This document shows, piece by piece, positions 19,617 to 27,611 of a DNA stretch of 64,000 bases. Positions within the stretch are counted from its first letter, which is position 1. The number at the start of each line of letters is the position of its first letter. The translations under genes and the position numbers were made by a program. Source of the stretch: Alphaproteobacteria bacterium (GTDB lineage: Bacteria > Pseudomonadota > Alphaproteobacteria > Micavibrionales > Micavibrionaceae); contig JAUHWR010000001.1 of NCBI GenBank assembly GCA_030427385.1, positions 1,794,042 to 1,858,041 on the forward strand, given 5' to 3'. Under the pieces are notes generated by a model. That model worked only from the letters and a program-made list of their open reading frames with translations. It did no database searches and had not been told where the DNA came from.

Positions 19617-20051
19617 ATGAATAAATCTACAAAACTTAGTTTTGCTGATAAAATTGTCAGCATGTTAAATGATCAGAGCAGCTTATCCTGCGGAATGGCT
19701 TTTAATTTAGCTCTTGATTCACTTCATGGCATGCGATCCCTAACGATGAGCATCGAAGATAAGACCTCTATCCGCACTGCTCTCTGGCAAAGGCAAGACG
19801 GCGCCGAGCAAGTCGGGAGAGAATTTCCCAATTTGAACTTAGATCATGCTTGGACAACCGCCCCTTTACCAAACCGCTACGTAAGCGAATTTGCAAACGC
19901 TCTCGCACAGCATCTCCAAGAATTTCCAAAGAGTAGGGCGGCTGAAGAATGTAAAGATTTCATCGATCATTATCCCGGACATTGGGCCGCCGCCAAACAA
20001 GCTCATACCTTATCTGAAACAACGCCCATAGAAGCGCTAGAACTAGCCTAA
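19617..20051 (+). CDS. Hypothetical protein, 144 aa
   Basis: No family recognised. The product is soluble, with no signal peptide, and looks helical (FADKIVSMLNDQSSLSCGMA, then YVSEFANALAQHLQEF). AAGGG lies 10 bases before the ATG at 19617. The gene sits alone between REP copies 2 and 3, in the direction opposite to both neighbours, so it is probably transcribed by itself. Its reading frame is intact and has a good ribosome-binding site, which supports it as real. Confidence 0.6.
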   Translation: MNKSTKLSFADKIVSMLNDQSSLSCGMAFNLALDSLHGMRSLTMSIEDKTSIRTALWQRQDGAEQVGREFPNLNLDHAWTTAPLPNRYVSEFANALAQHLQEFPKSRAAEECKDFIDHYPGHWAAAKQAHTLSETTPIEALELA

Positions 20052-20077
20052 TCTAACGAGAGATCACTAGGAGATCA

Positions 20078-20115
20078 CTGGGGACAGTCACTTTTGAAAA
20101 AGTGACTGTCCCCAG
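20078..20115. repeat. REP-like palindrome, copy 3
   Basis: A 38-base palindrome, arms CTGGGGACAGTCACTTTT and complement, centre GA. It ends six bases before the stop codon of the RAYT transposase gene, so it flanks that gene on its 3' side. Confidence 0.92.
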
Positions 20116-20121
20116 ATATAT

Positions 20122-20712
20122 TTATGCGCGCTTTAAATTGGCGGGCTTGCCTGATCGGGCATGCTGCTCCAGCTGTTTTAAAAAGTCCTGATCGAGTGGA
20201 CGATCCCAGAATTCTTCCCAATCTTGAACCAGATCATCGACCATATTTCCACTTAATATTGGATTTGGATCACCACGATAGCGCGATTTAGCGCTGCTCC
20301 ATAAATAATCATACGGCCGCGCGGCAATCCCCGCAATCACCGGATTCATTTCAATATAGCGCAGCGCATTCAACATGTAATCTTCATCCATCACATAGGA
20401 TGCAAAGCGCGCCTGCCATAAATGCCCCGTCCATCCTTCGCGTTTATTAATCATACTGGTATAACGCTTATGCACCTGCGCAAAAACGGCGCGCATCGCA
20501 TCCTCATGCCCTGGCACGGCAATTACATGCACATGATTGGGCATCAAACAATACGATAACACATCCAGATCATGCTCCTGACTATAGGTCTGCAACAAAT
20601 CCAGATAAAATTGGAAATCATTCTTTTGAAAAAAGACCGGCTGCTTACGGTTGCCACGTTGAATAATGTGGTGGGGATGATCGGGAATAACGACTCTGGG
20701 TGTACGTGCCAT
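20122..20712 (-). CDS. REP-associated tyrosine transposase (RAYT, Y1/HUH family)
   Basis: Single-strand DNA transposase-like protein of the TnpA_REP group, related to IS200/IS605 transposases. The family nicks or mobilises REP palindromes. The 196-residue product begins MARTPRVVIPDHPHHIIQRG (typical for RAYTs), then has the HUH metal-binding motif in LMPNHVHVIAVP, and the C-terminal block ALRYIEMNPVIAGIAARPYDYLWSS. REP palindromes of one family stand 6 bases after its stop and 13 bases before its start. The ATG at 20712 is chosen because the frame upstream runs through the REP itself. The gene looks intact, so it may still act on the five REP copies nearby. Confidence 0.93.
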   Translation of the reverse strand: MARTPRVVIPDHPHHIIQRGNRKQPVFFQKNDFQFYLDLLQTYSQEHDLDVLSYCLMPNHVHVIAVPGHEDAMRAVFAQVHKRYTSMINKREGWTGHLWQARFASYVMDEDYMLNALRYIEMNPVIAGIAARPYDYLWSSAKSRYRGDPNPILSGNMVDDLVQDWEEFWDRPLDQDFLKQLEQHARSGKPANLKRA

Positions 20713-20724
20713 AATGAATGATAT

Positions 20725-20765
20725 CGGGGGACAGTCACTTTGGCAATCAAAAGTGACTGTCCCCG
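20725..20765. repeat. REP-like palindrome, copy 4
   Basis: Arms GGGGACAGTCACTTT (20727-20741) and AAAGTGACTGTCCCC (20750-20764) around an 8-base centre. It stands directly upstream of the RAYT gene. The longer centre sets it, with copy 5, apart from copies 1-3. Confidence 0.9.
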
Positions 20766-20825
20766 AAAGTGATTCGGCGCTCTCGATTTGATTGATTAAT
20801 CTTAATGACATGGCCATAATAAGTG

Positions 20826-21662
20826 ATGCATATTCTCACCCTTTCCTGCCCTGACCAGCCCGGCATCGTCTCCGCCGTCTCAACTTGCCTGTATAAATCC
20901 GGCTGTAACATCGAAGAAGCCGCGCAATTCCACCAACCCGATGATAATCATTTTTTTATGAGAATTATCTTTTCAGGCGCTCTTTACGCCGAGGATAGCT
21001 TTGAGCAGAATTTTCGCGAAGTTGCAAAGAAATTTGCCATGACTTATCGCATATATGGCGCCCATGATCCGGTTAAAACCGTTATTTTGGTTTCACAATG
21101 GGATCATTGCGTGAGCGATCTGCTATATCGCGCCACCTCCGGCCATTTAAATATCGACATCGCCGCCATTATTTCCAATCATAATACAACGCAGGAGATG
21201 GCGGCGCGTCATCATATCCCGTTTCACAAACTTGATGTCACTCCGCAAACAAAGGCAGAAAGCGAAGAGCATATTAGCGAACTTATCAAAGAGACAGAGG
21301 CGGATTTAATTGTTCTGGCGCGCTATATGCAGATTTTATCATCTGATTTTTGCTCCAAATATGCGCCCCGCACCATTAATATTCACCATTCCTTTCTTCC
21401 CGGCTTTAAAGGCGCAAAACCTTACCATCAGGCTTATGAACGCGGTGTGAAAATCATCGGGGCCTCGGCTCATTTTGCCACATCTGATCTGGATGAAGGC
21501 CCTATCATTGCCCAAGACGTACAGAAGATAGACCATACGTACACCCCCGATAAAATGTTGGAATTGGGACGGGACATTGAACGCCAAACCCTTGCCAAAG
21601 CGATCAAACTTTACAGCGAGCATCGTATTTTCCTGCATAATAGGCGCACCATTATTCTGTGA
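20826..21662 (+). CDS. purU: Formyltetrahydrofolate deformylase
   Basis: Hydrolyses 10-formyl-tetrahydrofolate to formate and tetrahydrofolate, balancing one-carbon pools. An N-terminal ACT regulatory domain (about 1-80, beginning MHILTLSCPDQPGIVSAVST) precedes the formyltransferase-fold catalytic domain. The catalytic domain holds NIHHSFLPGFKGAKPYHQAY with the catalytic His, and the invariant Asp in ATSDLDEGPIIAQDV. The total of 278 residues is normal. The start could be the GTG at 20823 or the ATG three bases on; I give the ATG. It is divergent from the RAYT gene, with REP copy 4 in the gap. Confidence 0.95.
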   Translation: MHILTLSCPDQPGIVSAVSTCLYKSGCNIEEAAQFHQPDDNHFFMRIIFSGALYAEDSFEQNFREVAKKFAMTYRIYGAHDPVKTVILVSQWDHCVSDLLYRATSGHLNIDIAAIISNHNTTQEMAARHHIPFHKLDVTPQTKAESEEHISELIKETEADLIVLARYMQILSSDFCSKYAPRTINIHHSFLPGFKGAKPYHQAYERGVKIIGASAHFATSDLDEGPIIAQDVQKIDHTYTPDKMLELGRDIERQTLAKAIKLYSEHRIFLHNRRTIIL

Positions 21663-21732
21663 AATTTGCACTATTTCTCTATATTCTATATATCTAATAT
21701 AAATAGATAAGATTTAATAGGAGGTACAGCAC

Positions 21733-22554
21733 ATGCAAATTTTAAATTTGAATTTGGAAAATCCCGGAAATCCCGTGGAATATATTTTCCAGCTACCTGC
21801 TGATAAACGCCCCACCGAACCCGATCCCAAATTTCAAGAAGAAATTTTTCAGCCTTATTACGAGCAATCCAAACGAATATCTCCCCTTCGCCCGTCCTCC
21901 ATTCCGATCCGCGGCATCGTCATCCATGCAACCGCCGGCGGCAACGCCCACGGCGCCGCCAGTGTCATTACGGCGGGGGTTGCCAGCTATCAATTTCTAA
22001 TCGCCGCCGAAGATGAACGTGACCCGAACCTGCGCGAAAAAATTCTGGCCACGACGCCTGAAAGTCGCATTGCCCAAAGCATACGCGATGATAAAAGCCA
22101 TCCGGAGGTTTTGAAAGGCACACGTAATTTAGACACGCATTCCCTCTCCATTGAAATAGTCAATCGCCAAGACGGCTTAGATCCCTTTTCCGAAGGGCAA
22201 CTGGAACAAACGGCCCGCCTAATCCGCCATCTTTGGTTTAAATATGAAGATTTAGAAATCGTTTACAGTCATGCCGCTGTTGATCCGCTGCGCCGCACAG
22301 ATCCGGGCGCGCATTTTCCATGGGCACGTCTGGAGAATATGATCATCAACGGCATTCCATCTGATGAACCAGAGATAGAGGAACAATATGATGATCCCTT
22401 CCATGATATGCTAATTTCACAGGCAGAGCACGAGCCATTGCCCCCTTTACCCCTATCTTCTCACTTTAAAACAACAAGTGCGATGCCGACTATTACGGCT
22501 TTAGAACCTGATACACATCCAGCCCCGCAAATCTCTACACCTATGATTTCCTAA
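21733..22554 (+). CDS. N-acetylmuramoyl-L-alanine amidase, Amidase_2/PGRP fold
   Basis: Predicted zinc amidase that cuts the bond between N-acetylmuramic acid and the stem peptide of peptidoglycan. The ligand set of the Amidase_2 family is visible: His in GIVIHATAGG (about residue 61), His in YSHAAVDP and Asp in RRTDPGAHFPW. DTHSLSIEIVNRQ fits the central strand. No signal peptide is seen, so it may act in wall recycling in the cytoplasm or leave by another route. The last 60 residues are Pro-rich and outside the fold. GGAGG lies eight bases before the ATG. It has no operon partners in the same direction. Confidence 0.85.
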   Translation: MQILNLNLENPGNPVEYIFQLPADKRPTEPDPKFQEEIFQPYYEQSKRISPLRPSSIPIRGIVIHATAGGNAHGAASVITAGVASYQFLIAAEDERDPNLREKILATTPESRIAQSIRDDKSHPEVLKGTRNLDTHSLSIEIVNRQDGLDPFSEGQLEQTARLIRHLWFKYEDLEIVYSHAAVDPLRRTDPGAHFPWARLENMIINGIPSDEPEIEEQYDDPFHDMLISQAEHEPLPPLPLSSHFKTTSAMPTITALEPDTHPAPQISTPMIS

Positions 22555-22578
22555 TATAGCTAGGAATCACATATCCAC

Positions 22579-22914
22579 TTACAATTCGGGCTCATGATCT
22601 TGGGCGGGCTCTGTTTTGGGAGGAAACCACAAAGCCATATAAGGATTATTCTTTGGGTTTAACATGGGATTCGCCTGCGCCCACCAACCAAGACTTTGCG
22701 CCATAGTATTGGCTGTTGCCGTCGCCATAGCTGTATTTAAATCTTGCGGGACTTTGACCAACTCCTCAGTCTTTCTTGCCAAAACCTCACCGGTAGGGCC
22801 ATATAGTTTCTCTGCCGCTGCTTTACTAAATGCTTCTGCGCCGGCACAACCTATGGTCTCAATTGCCTGCATCCAACGCTCTCCTATACCGAACGGGTCA
22901 CCTTTTAATGTCAT
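22579..22914 (-). CDS. Hypothetical protein, 111 aa, phasin-like appearance
   Basis: A short helical protein, MTLKGDPFGIGERWMQAIET followed by Ala-rich helices (GAEAFSKAAAEKLYG, then LNTAMATATANTMAQSLGWW) and a Pro-rich end. It resembles small granule-associated phasins in composition, but I cannot assign it. The ATG at 22914 has AGGAG eight bases before it, a strong signal that favours this start over a longer frame to 22980. It lies downstream of the broken phosphotransferase gene in the same direction, 87 bases apart, and converges with the amidase gene. Confidence 0.6.
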   Translation of the reverse strand: MTLKGDPFGIGERWMQAIETIGCAGAEAFSKAAAEKLYGPTGEVLARKTEELVKVPQDLNTAMATATANTMAQSLGWWAQANPMLNPKNNPYMALWFPPKTEPAQDHEPEL

Positions 22915-23001
22915 CACATCCACTCCTATCTTATGATTATCCTTCATATTAAGGGTAATGTTCGCGCATAGCAAGATCACAGCCGCATAAAACGTGAAGG
23001 G

Positions 23002-23960
23002 CTAATCATTGGCGACAAAAGCCTCCAAAGCGTATTTAATCTTCCCATGCCCTATGACATTGCTGTCACCAACTAATCTCCGTAGCTCCAATAGGGTCAC
23101 TATGTAATAAATCGGCCCAATCTGACCGATAAGATCTGAAATCACATCTATATTTTGATCATCACACCAATATCTTAAAGACTTGGCCTTGATCATACGA
23201 AATTCTGCGCTGTCCCGAACCAGTCCAAAACGCGCCGAGAAATTATACAAACAGCTCTCAATAGAGAGTAGCGGGTTCCCAATCGATAGTTCGCCCCAAT
23301 CAATGATTGCAAGCATATTATCATCCTTGGTAATCATCATATTATTTACCTGAAAATCCGAATGATTAATGGCATCGGGTATGCCGTACGCATCCAACTT
23401 ATCGCACGCCGCATTAAACCTGTCTTGCTCTACAGATAAATTTTTGATTAATTGCTCAGATAACCCCCGTGCTATTAAACATGCTTTATCCCCTATTAAA
23501 TCTTTATAAATCGCTGCAGATGCGCCAAACTCCAATCCGGCACGCCCAGCGCCCTAAACTGATCCAAATGGGATGAACTTGCCTTTTGTAGATAAATATA
23601 ATGGCTGATACCTGTCAGTAAGTGATCTTTTGACACGCCCTGTCTTAGAAAATGATGCCACAACGTCTCCTCGCCGCATGCGTCTATGATAAAACAACGT
23701 AAATCTTTATTTGCGGCAACAACTTTTGGGACATTAACGCTATTACAGTTCAACCGCAGGATATTCAAAATATCTGCTTCTCGGAATAATGAAATCGGGG
23801 TTTGTTTTAGATAATAAATACCACGTTGCGCAGATAACTTTAAAACATAGGAATAACTTGTACGGGCGATAATTTCTATGTTTTCAACTGCCGGTATAAC
23901 ACTCCTGCCCCATTGCAACAGCGCCGCATGATCAGGGGATGGTGCCAAATCATTTCCCAT
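23002..23960 (-). pseudogene. Phosphotransferase (APH/choline kinase family), frameshifted
   Basis: Kinase-like aminoglycoside phosphotransferase/choline kinase fold, split into two overlapping frames. The first frame (23960 to about 23505) starts with an ATG one base after the trpB stop and encodes the N-lobe, ending in GVPDWSLAHLQRFI. The second (about 23505 to 23002) continues with KDLIGDKACLIARGLS and the catalytic loop NHSDFQVNNMM and IDWGELSIGNP. Restoring one A in the A-run at 23503-23505 (minus strand) joins the parts into one natural protein of about 318 residues. Either the gene is newly inactive or the base is a sequencing error. Its coupling to trpB suggests it was once expressed with it. 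Confidence 0.85.
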
Positions 23961-23961
23961 C

Positions 23962-25182
23962 CTACATATGTACGCCCAATTTTTCGGCAATGGTGAAAAT
24001 GTCTTTATCGCCGCGCCCGCATAAATTCATCACAATCCGTTCTGTTTTCGGTAATGTCGGGGCCAGTTTCATGACATAGGCAAAGGCATGAGCCGGTTCT
24101 AATGCGGGCAAGATGCCCTCTAACTTTGCCAATAACTGAAATGCTTCCATCGCTTCATCATCAGTAACAGACACGTAATTGACGCGTTTTTGATCAAACA
24201 GCCAGGCATGTTCCGGCCCGATCCCCGGATAATCCAGACCGGCGGAAATCGAATGCGCTTCTTGTATTTGCCCATCTGCATCTTGTAAGAAATAGCTCCG
24301 CATCCCATGTAAAACGCCGGGCGCGCCCCCATTTAAACTGGCTGCATGTTGATCGGTATCAACGCCGTGCCCGCCTGCTTCCACACCGTGCATACGTACA
24401 TCCGCATCATTTAAAAACGGATGAAATAAACCCATGGCGTTGGATCCGCCGCCAATACATGCCACCAAATGATCCGGCAAAGCGCCGCTGCGTTCCGCCA
24501 TTTGTTCTTTGGTTTCCTTGCCTATGACCGATTGAAAATCACGTACCATCATGGGAAATGGATGCGGCCCCGCAACTGTCCCGATCAGATAGTACGTGTC
24601 CCGTACGTTTGCCACCCAATCGCGCATCGCTTCATTCATCGCATCTTTTAATGTACCCGCTCCTGATGTTACGGGGCGTACTTCTGCCCCTAATAATTTC
24701 ATGCGAAACACATTTGGCGCTTGTCGCTCGATATCGGTCGCGCCCATAAAAATTGTACAGGGCAATTTAAATAACGCACAAACTGTAGCCGTGGCTACAC
24801 CATGTTGCCCCGCCCCGGTTTCTGCAATTATTCTGGTCTTACCCATTCGCCGCGCCAACAGGATTTGCCCCAAACAATGGTTAATCTTATGGGCGCCGGT
24901 ATGGTTTAATTCATCACGCTTAAACCAAATCTCTGCGCCCCCTAAATGCGCAGTTGTAGCCTTGGCTAAATATAAAGGGGAGGGACGTCCAATGTAATCC
25001 CGCGCCAATTCATGAAACTCCGCCCAGAAATCATCATCGTCCCGTGCTTGCTTATACGCCTTTTCAACATCCATTATTAAAGGCATCAAAGTTTCTGCAA
25101 CGTACCTGCCGCCATATAGCCCAAAATGCCCGGCTTCATCCGGTCCATTCATGAAAGAATTCTGTATGTTTTCAATGCTCAT
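23962..25182 (-). CDS. trpB: Tryptophan synthase beta chain
   Basis: PLP enzyme making L-tryptophan from indole and serine in complex with TrpA. The 406-residue product begins [20 protein letters not shown] and shows the PLP-binding Lys99 in [12 protein letters not shown], the substrate loop [10 protein letters not shown] and the phosphate-binding GGGSNAMG. I chose the ATG at 25182, with GAGG five bases away. The longer frame to 25227 would include part of a REP palindrome. trpF lies upstream on the same strand. The usual partner trpA does not follow; a broken phosphotransferase gene takes its place. Confidence 0.96.
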   Translation of the reverse strand: MSIENIQNSFMNGPDEAGHFGLYGGRYVAETLMPLIMDVEKAYKQARDDDDFWAEFHELARDYIGRPSPLYLAKATTAHLGGAEIWFKRDELNHTGAHKINHCLGQILLARRMGKTRIIAETGAGQHGVATATVCALFKLPCTIFMGATDIERQAPNVFRMKLLGAEVRPVTSGAGTLKDAMNEAMRDWVANVRDTYYLIGTVAGPHPFPMMVRDFQSVIGKETKEQMAERSGALPDHLVACIGGGSNAMGLFHPFLNDADVRMHGVEAGGHGVDTDQHAASLNGGAPGVLHGMRSYFLQDADGQIQEAHSISAGLDYPGIGPEHAWLFDQKRVNYVSVTDDEAMEAFQLLAKLEGILPALEPAHAFAYVMKLAPTLPKTERIVMNLCGRGDKDIFTIAEKLGVHM

Positions 25183-25204
25183 TTTCACCTCATTCGCTGT
25201 TAAC

Positions 25205-25250
25205 GGGGGACAGTCACTTTTTTTCACATACTTATAAAGTGACTGTCCCC
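25205..25250. repeat. REP-like palindrome, copy 5, in the trpF-trpB gap
   Basis: Arms GGGGACAGTCACTTT (25206-25220) and AAAGTGACTGTCCCC (25236-25250) around a 15-base centre. It lies between trpF and trpB in an otherwise continuous transcription unit, so in RNA it would form a strong hairpin 23 bases before the trpB start. Confidence 0.9.
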
Positions 25251-25260
25251 TATCAATAAG

Positions 25261-25887
25261 TTAATATTTTTTCATCATAGTTAAAAATTCAATTATCTTT
25301 TGCGGGCTTTTAACGCCCTTACATTCTTCGACGCCGCTTGACACATCAATGGCATTCGGCTTTAACACAGATAAAGCCTGTACTACGTTATCAACATTAA
25401 GCCCGCCCGCCAACATCCATGGGCGGGAAAGTTTTATGTCCGTTAATATATTCCAATCAAATGTCCGCCCCGTCCCGCCATATTCTGCGGATTTGGTATC
25501 AAATAACAACCAATCGGCAACTGCTTCATACTCTTTTACGAGATTTAAATCCGTATGATCCGAGATGGATATTGCTTTCATGACTTTTAATCCGTACATC
25601 CCTTTAATCTCCTGTACGCGTACAGGAGATTCATGTCCATGCAATTGAATCATATCCAATCCGACAATCGGCACGACTTGCTGAAGAAAAGCATCACTCG
25701 GATTTACAAAAAGCCCGACAATCTTAATGCCGGTTGGGACATGCCGCGACAATATTTTTGCCTGCTCAATCTCAATAGAGCGGGGAGACGGCGGATAAAA
25801 AACGAAACCGATAAAATTCGCACCGCCCTTAATGGCAGCTTGCAAGCCCGCCACATCTTTAATCCCACATATTTTTGTTAATTTCAT
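25261..25887 (-). CDS. trpF: Phosphoribosylanthranilate isomerase
   Basis: Third step of tryptophan synthesis: rearranges phosphoribosylanthranilate to the ribulose form in a single-domain TIM barrel. The 208 residues begin MKLTKICGIKD with the catalytic Cys in KICGI, then FVNPSDAF, IQLHGHE, the GTGRTFDW loop with the general-acid Asp, LAGGL and DVSSGVEECKGVKS for phosphate binding. Family length is normal. It follows pyrF after 13 bases and precedes trpB, a common alphaproteobacterial order. Confidence 0.96.
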   Translation of the reverse strand: MKLTKICGIKDVAGLQAAIKGGANFIGFVFYPPSPRSIEIEQAKILSRHVPTGIKIVGLFVNPSDAFLQQVVPIVGLDMIQLHGHESPVRVQEIKGMYGLKVMKAISISDHTDLNLVKEYEAVADWLLFDTKSAEYGGTGRTFDWNILTDIKLSRPWMLAGGLNVDNVVQALSVLKPNAIDVSSGVEECKGVKSPQKIIEFLTMMKKY

Positions 25888-25900
25888 CTAATGGCTGCCT

Positions 25901-26617
25901 TTACGCGCAGTCTTGCAAAATATCTTCAATCATCTTTTCCGGATCTTCCGCGCCCGTAATCGGCCGCCCGATCACCAAGTGATCTGCGCCGGCATCCAAG
26001 GCCTGTTTCGGGGTCATAATCCGCTTTTGATCACCAATATCACTGCCGGCCGGGCGAATACCCGGCACCATTAGTGTAAAATCTTTGCGCATATTCCGGC
26101 GGATCATTTCAATTTCCATCGCACTACATACAATGCCCGACAGCCCCGCCTCATCAGTTAATCGCGCCAGACGCATCACCAACTCATCGGTTGAGCCATA
26201 AAACCCGATCAGCTCCATATCTTCCTCATCCAAAGACGTCAAAATCGTTACCCCCAAAACTTTAGGGACACGTACACCCGCCTTTTGTGCCCCATCTTGC
26301 GCCCCTTCCAAGGCATATTTCATCATCTCAATCCCGCCGCTAGCATGCACATTAATATAATCAACATCCAATTTGGACGCCTCACGTAATGCGGCGCGCA
26401 CTGTATTGGGAATATCGTGATATTTTAAATCAAGAAAGAATGATAAATCCGGGCACGCCCCACGTATTTTTGCAACGCCTTGTGGGCCGTTTGAATTGAA
26501 AAACTCCAATCCCAGCTTTAATCCCTGTTTGGTTTTTTCCGCAATTTTTGCAAAATGCAAAGCGTGGTCAATATCGGGAGTATCAATAGAAGGATATATA
26601 ATAGGATTTTGTGACAT
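25901..26617 (-). CDS. pyrF: Orotidine 5'-phosphate decarboxylase
   Basis: Last step of UMP synthesis: decarboxylates OMP without a cofactor. The 238-residue TIM barrel shows the catalytic Asp-Lys-x-x-Asp set in FLDLKYHDIPNTV, the VNVHASGG loop, and the phosphate-binding VPGIRPAG and LVIGRPITGAEDP. It is the group-1 bacterial type by these motifs. It is 13 bases upstream of trpF and 95 bases downstream of lapA, so it may be read from a shared transcript. Confidence 0.96.
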   Translation of the reverse strand: MSQNPIIYPSIDTPDIDHALHFAKIAEKTKQGLKLGLEFFNSNGPQGVAKIRGACPDLSFFLDLKYHDIPNTVRAALREASKLDVDYINVHASGGIEMMKYALEGAQDGAQKAGVRVPKVLGVTILTSLDEEDMELIGFYGSTDELVMRLARLTDEAGLSGIVCSAMEIEMIRRNMRKDFTLMVPGIRPAGSDIGDQKRIMTPKQALDAGADHLVIGRPITGAEDPEKMIEDILQDCA

Positions 26618-26711
26618 AAGAAATTTTTAACATGAATAAATTTCAAAGCCAAAGATAAAAACTCTATGCCTATAAATCATAACATCATTAAGGCTTATTA
26701 TAAGAATGTTT

Positions 26712-27038
26712 TTATTTAGACAACATAAGCGGCGCCGGTTTGGATGATTCCTGCGCGGCTTTTTCTGCCTTTAATTTGTCATTTTCCTTGATCAAGCCAT
26801 AGACCTGCCCGCGTTTTTTATCCGCGCGGCGGGATAAGGGGCCATGCACGCACCAGATGAAAAAACCGCCAAATAAGAATCCTAGCGCCATCGCAGATAG
26901 AGCAATGACGGATATCGGCAATTCAACAGGATTATCAAAAGGGGAGTAATAGAGGGGCGCGCTCTGCATATTTGCCACTGCAAAGACCACGGCAATGACG
27001 GCGATTAACGTGCTAAAAATATAACGAAAAAATGTCAT
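26712..27038 (-). CDS. lapA: LapA-family (DUF1049) inner-membrane protein
   Basis: Small membrane protein with two helices: about residues 4-26 (FSTLIAVIAVVFAVANMQ) and 40-62 (SVIALSAMALGFLFGGFFIW), followed by a cytoplasmic Lys/Glu-rich tail likely to form a coiled coil. LapA in enterobacteria works with LapB to control LPS synthesis through LpxC turnover; that role is inferred here. I chose the ATG at 27038; a TTG at 27080 would add 14 residues. It lies just downstream of ihfB, its usual place in alphaproteobacteria. No lapB is present in the window. Confidence 0.8.
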   Translation of the reverse strand: MTFFRYIFSTLIAVIAVVFAVANMQSAPLYYSPFDNPVELPISVIALSAMALGFLFGGFFIWCVHGPLSRRADKKRGQVYGLIKENDKLKAEKAAQESSKPAPLMLSK

Positions 27039-27083
27039 GATATGAGTATAGATTGCATTGCCTATATCTCGCAATGACAAATA

Positions 27084-27365
27084 TTACTCTTCATTTAACC
27101 GATCGCGCAACGCCTTACCGGTTTTAAAAAATGGTAAACGCTTGGCATCGACTTCTACTTTTTCGCCGGTGCGGGGATTACGACCTATGCGCGCATCGCG
27201 CTCTTTTACTGAAAAGGCACCAAAACCTCGCAACTCCACGCGGTCGCCATTGGCAAGCGCTTTGGTAATTTCTTCAAAAAATGTTTCTACAATTTTTTCT
27301 ATGTCCCGCAAGTATAAATGCGGGTTAAGCTCAGCAATACGGCTGATTAGCTCTGATTTTGTCAT
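27084..27365 (-). CDS. ihfB: Integration host factor subunit beta
   Basis: DNA-bending histone-like protein that pairs with IhfA to fold DNA in recombination, replication and transcription. The 93 residues contain the HU/IHF fold: [20 protein letters not shown], then [20 protein letters not shown] and the beta-arm tip RNPRTGEKV with the Pro that inserts between base pairs. Length matches the family. It is separated from rpsA by an inverted Hsp70 gene, unlike the usual direct rpsA-ihfB succession. Confidence 0.95.
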   Translation of the reverse strand: MTKSELISRIAELNPHLYLRDIEKIVETFFEEITKALANGDRVELRGFGAFSVKERDARIGRNPRTGEKVEVDAKRLPFFKTGKALRDRLNEE

Positions 27366-27611
27366 ACTCTTTGCCTCTATAAAATACGAACGTTCACTCT
27401 TTAAACGACTTTAAAAGCTTAATAGTTCCAATACGTTATGATATGCACAATTTTCAACGGCGGGTCAAGGAAAACAGCGCATTTTAGCCATGAATAATGG
27501 CGGCTGACTTCCACGTCTTCCGCATAGCTCATATGAAGATTTGACCTAGCTGCCTACGCTCCTTATAACAATTCATTGCGTTTATCCGAACTTAAAAAAT
27601 TAAGGGCCACA

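Noticed and set aside
16149-20115. REP copies as Rho-independent terminators
   Set aside because: The stems are perfect but lack a T tract directly after them, and the sequence is repeated with a RAYT gene, so repeats fit better.
25183-25227. Longer N-terminus for trpB
   Set aside because: It would translate half of a REP palindrome; GAGG before the ATG at 25182 settles the start.
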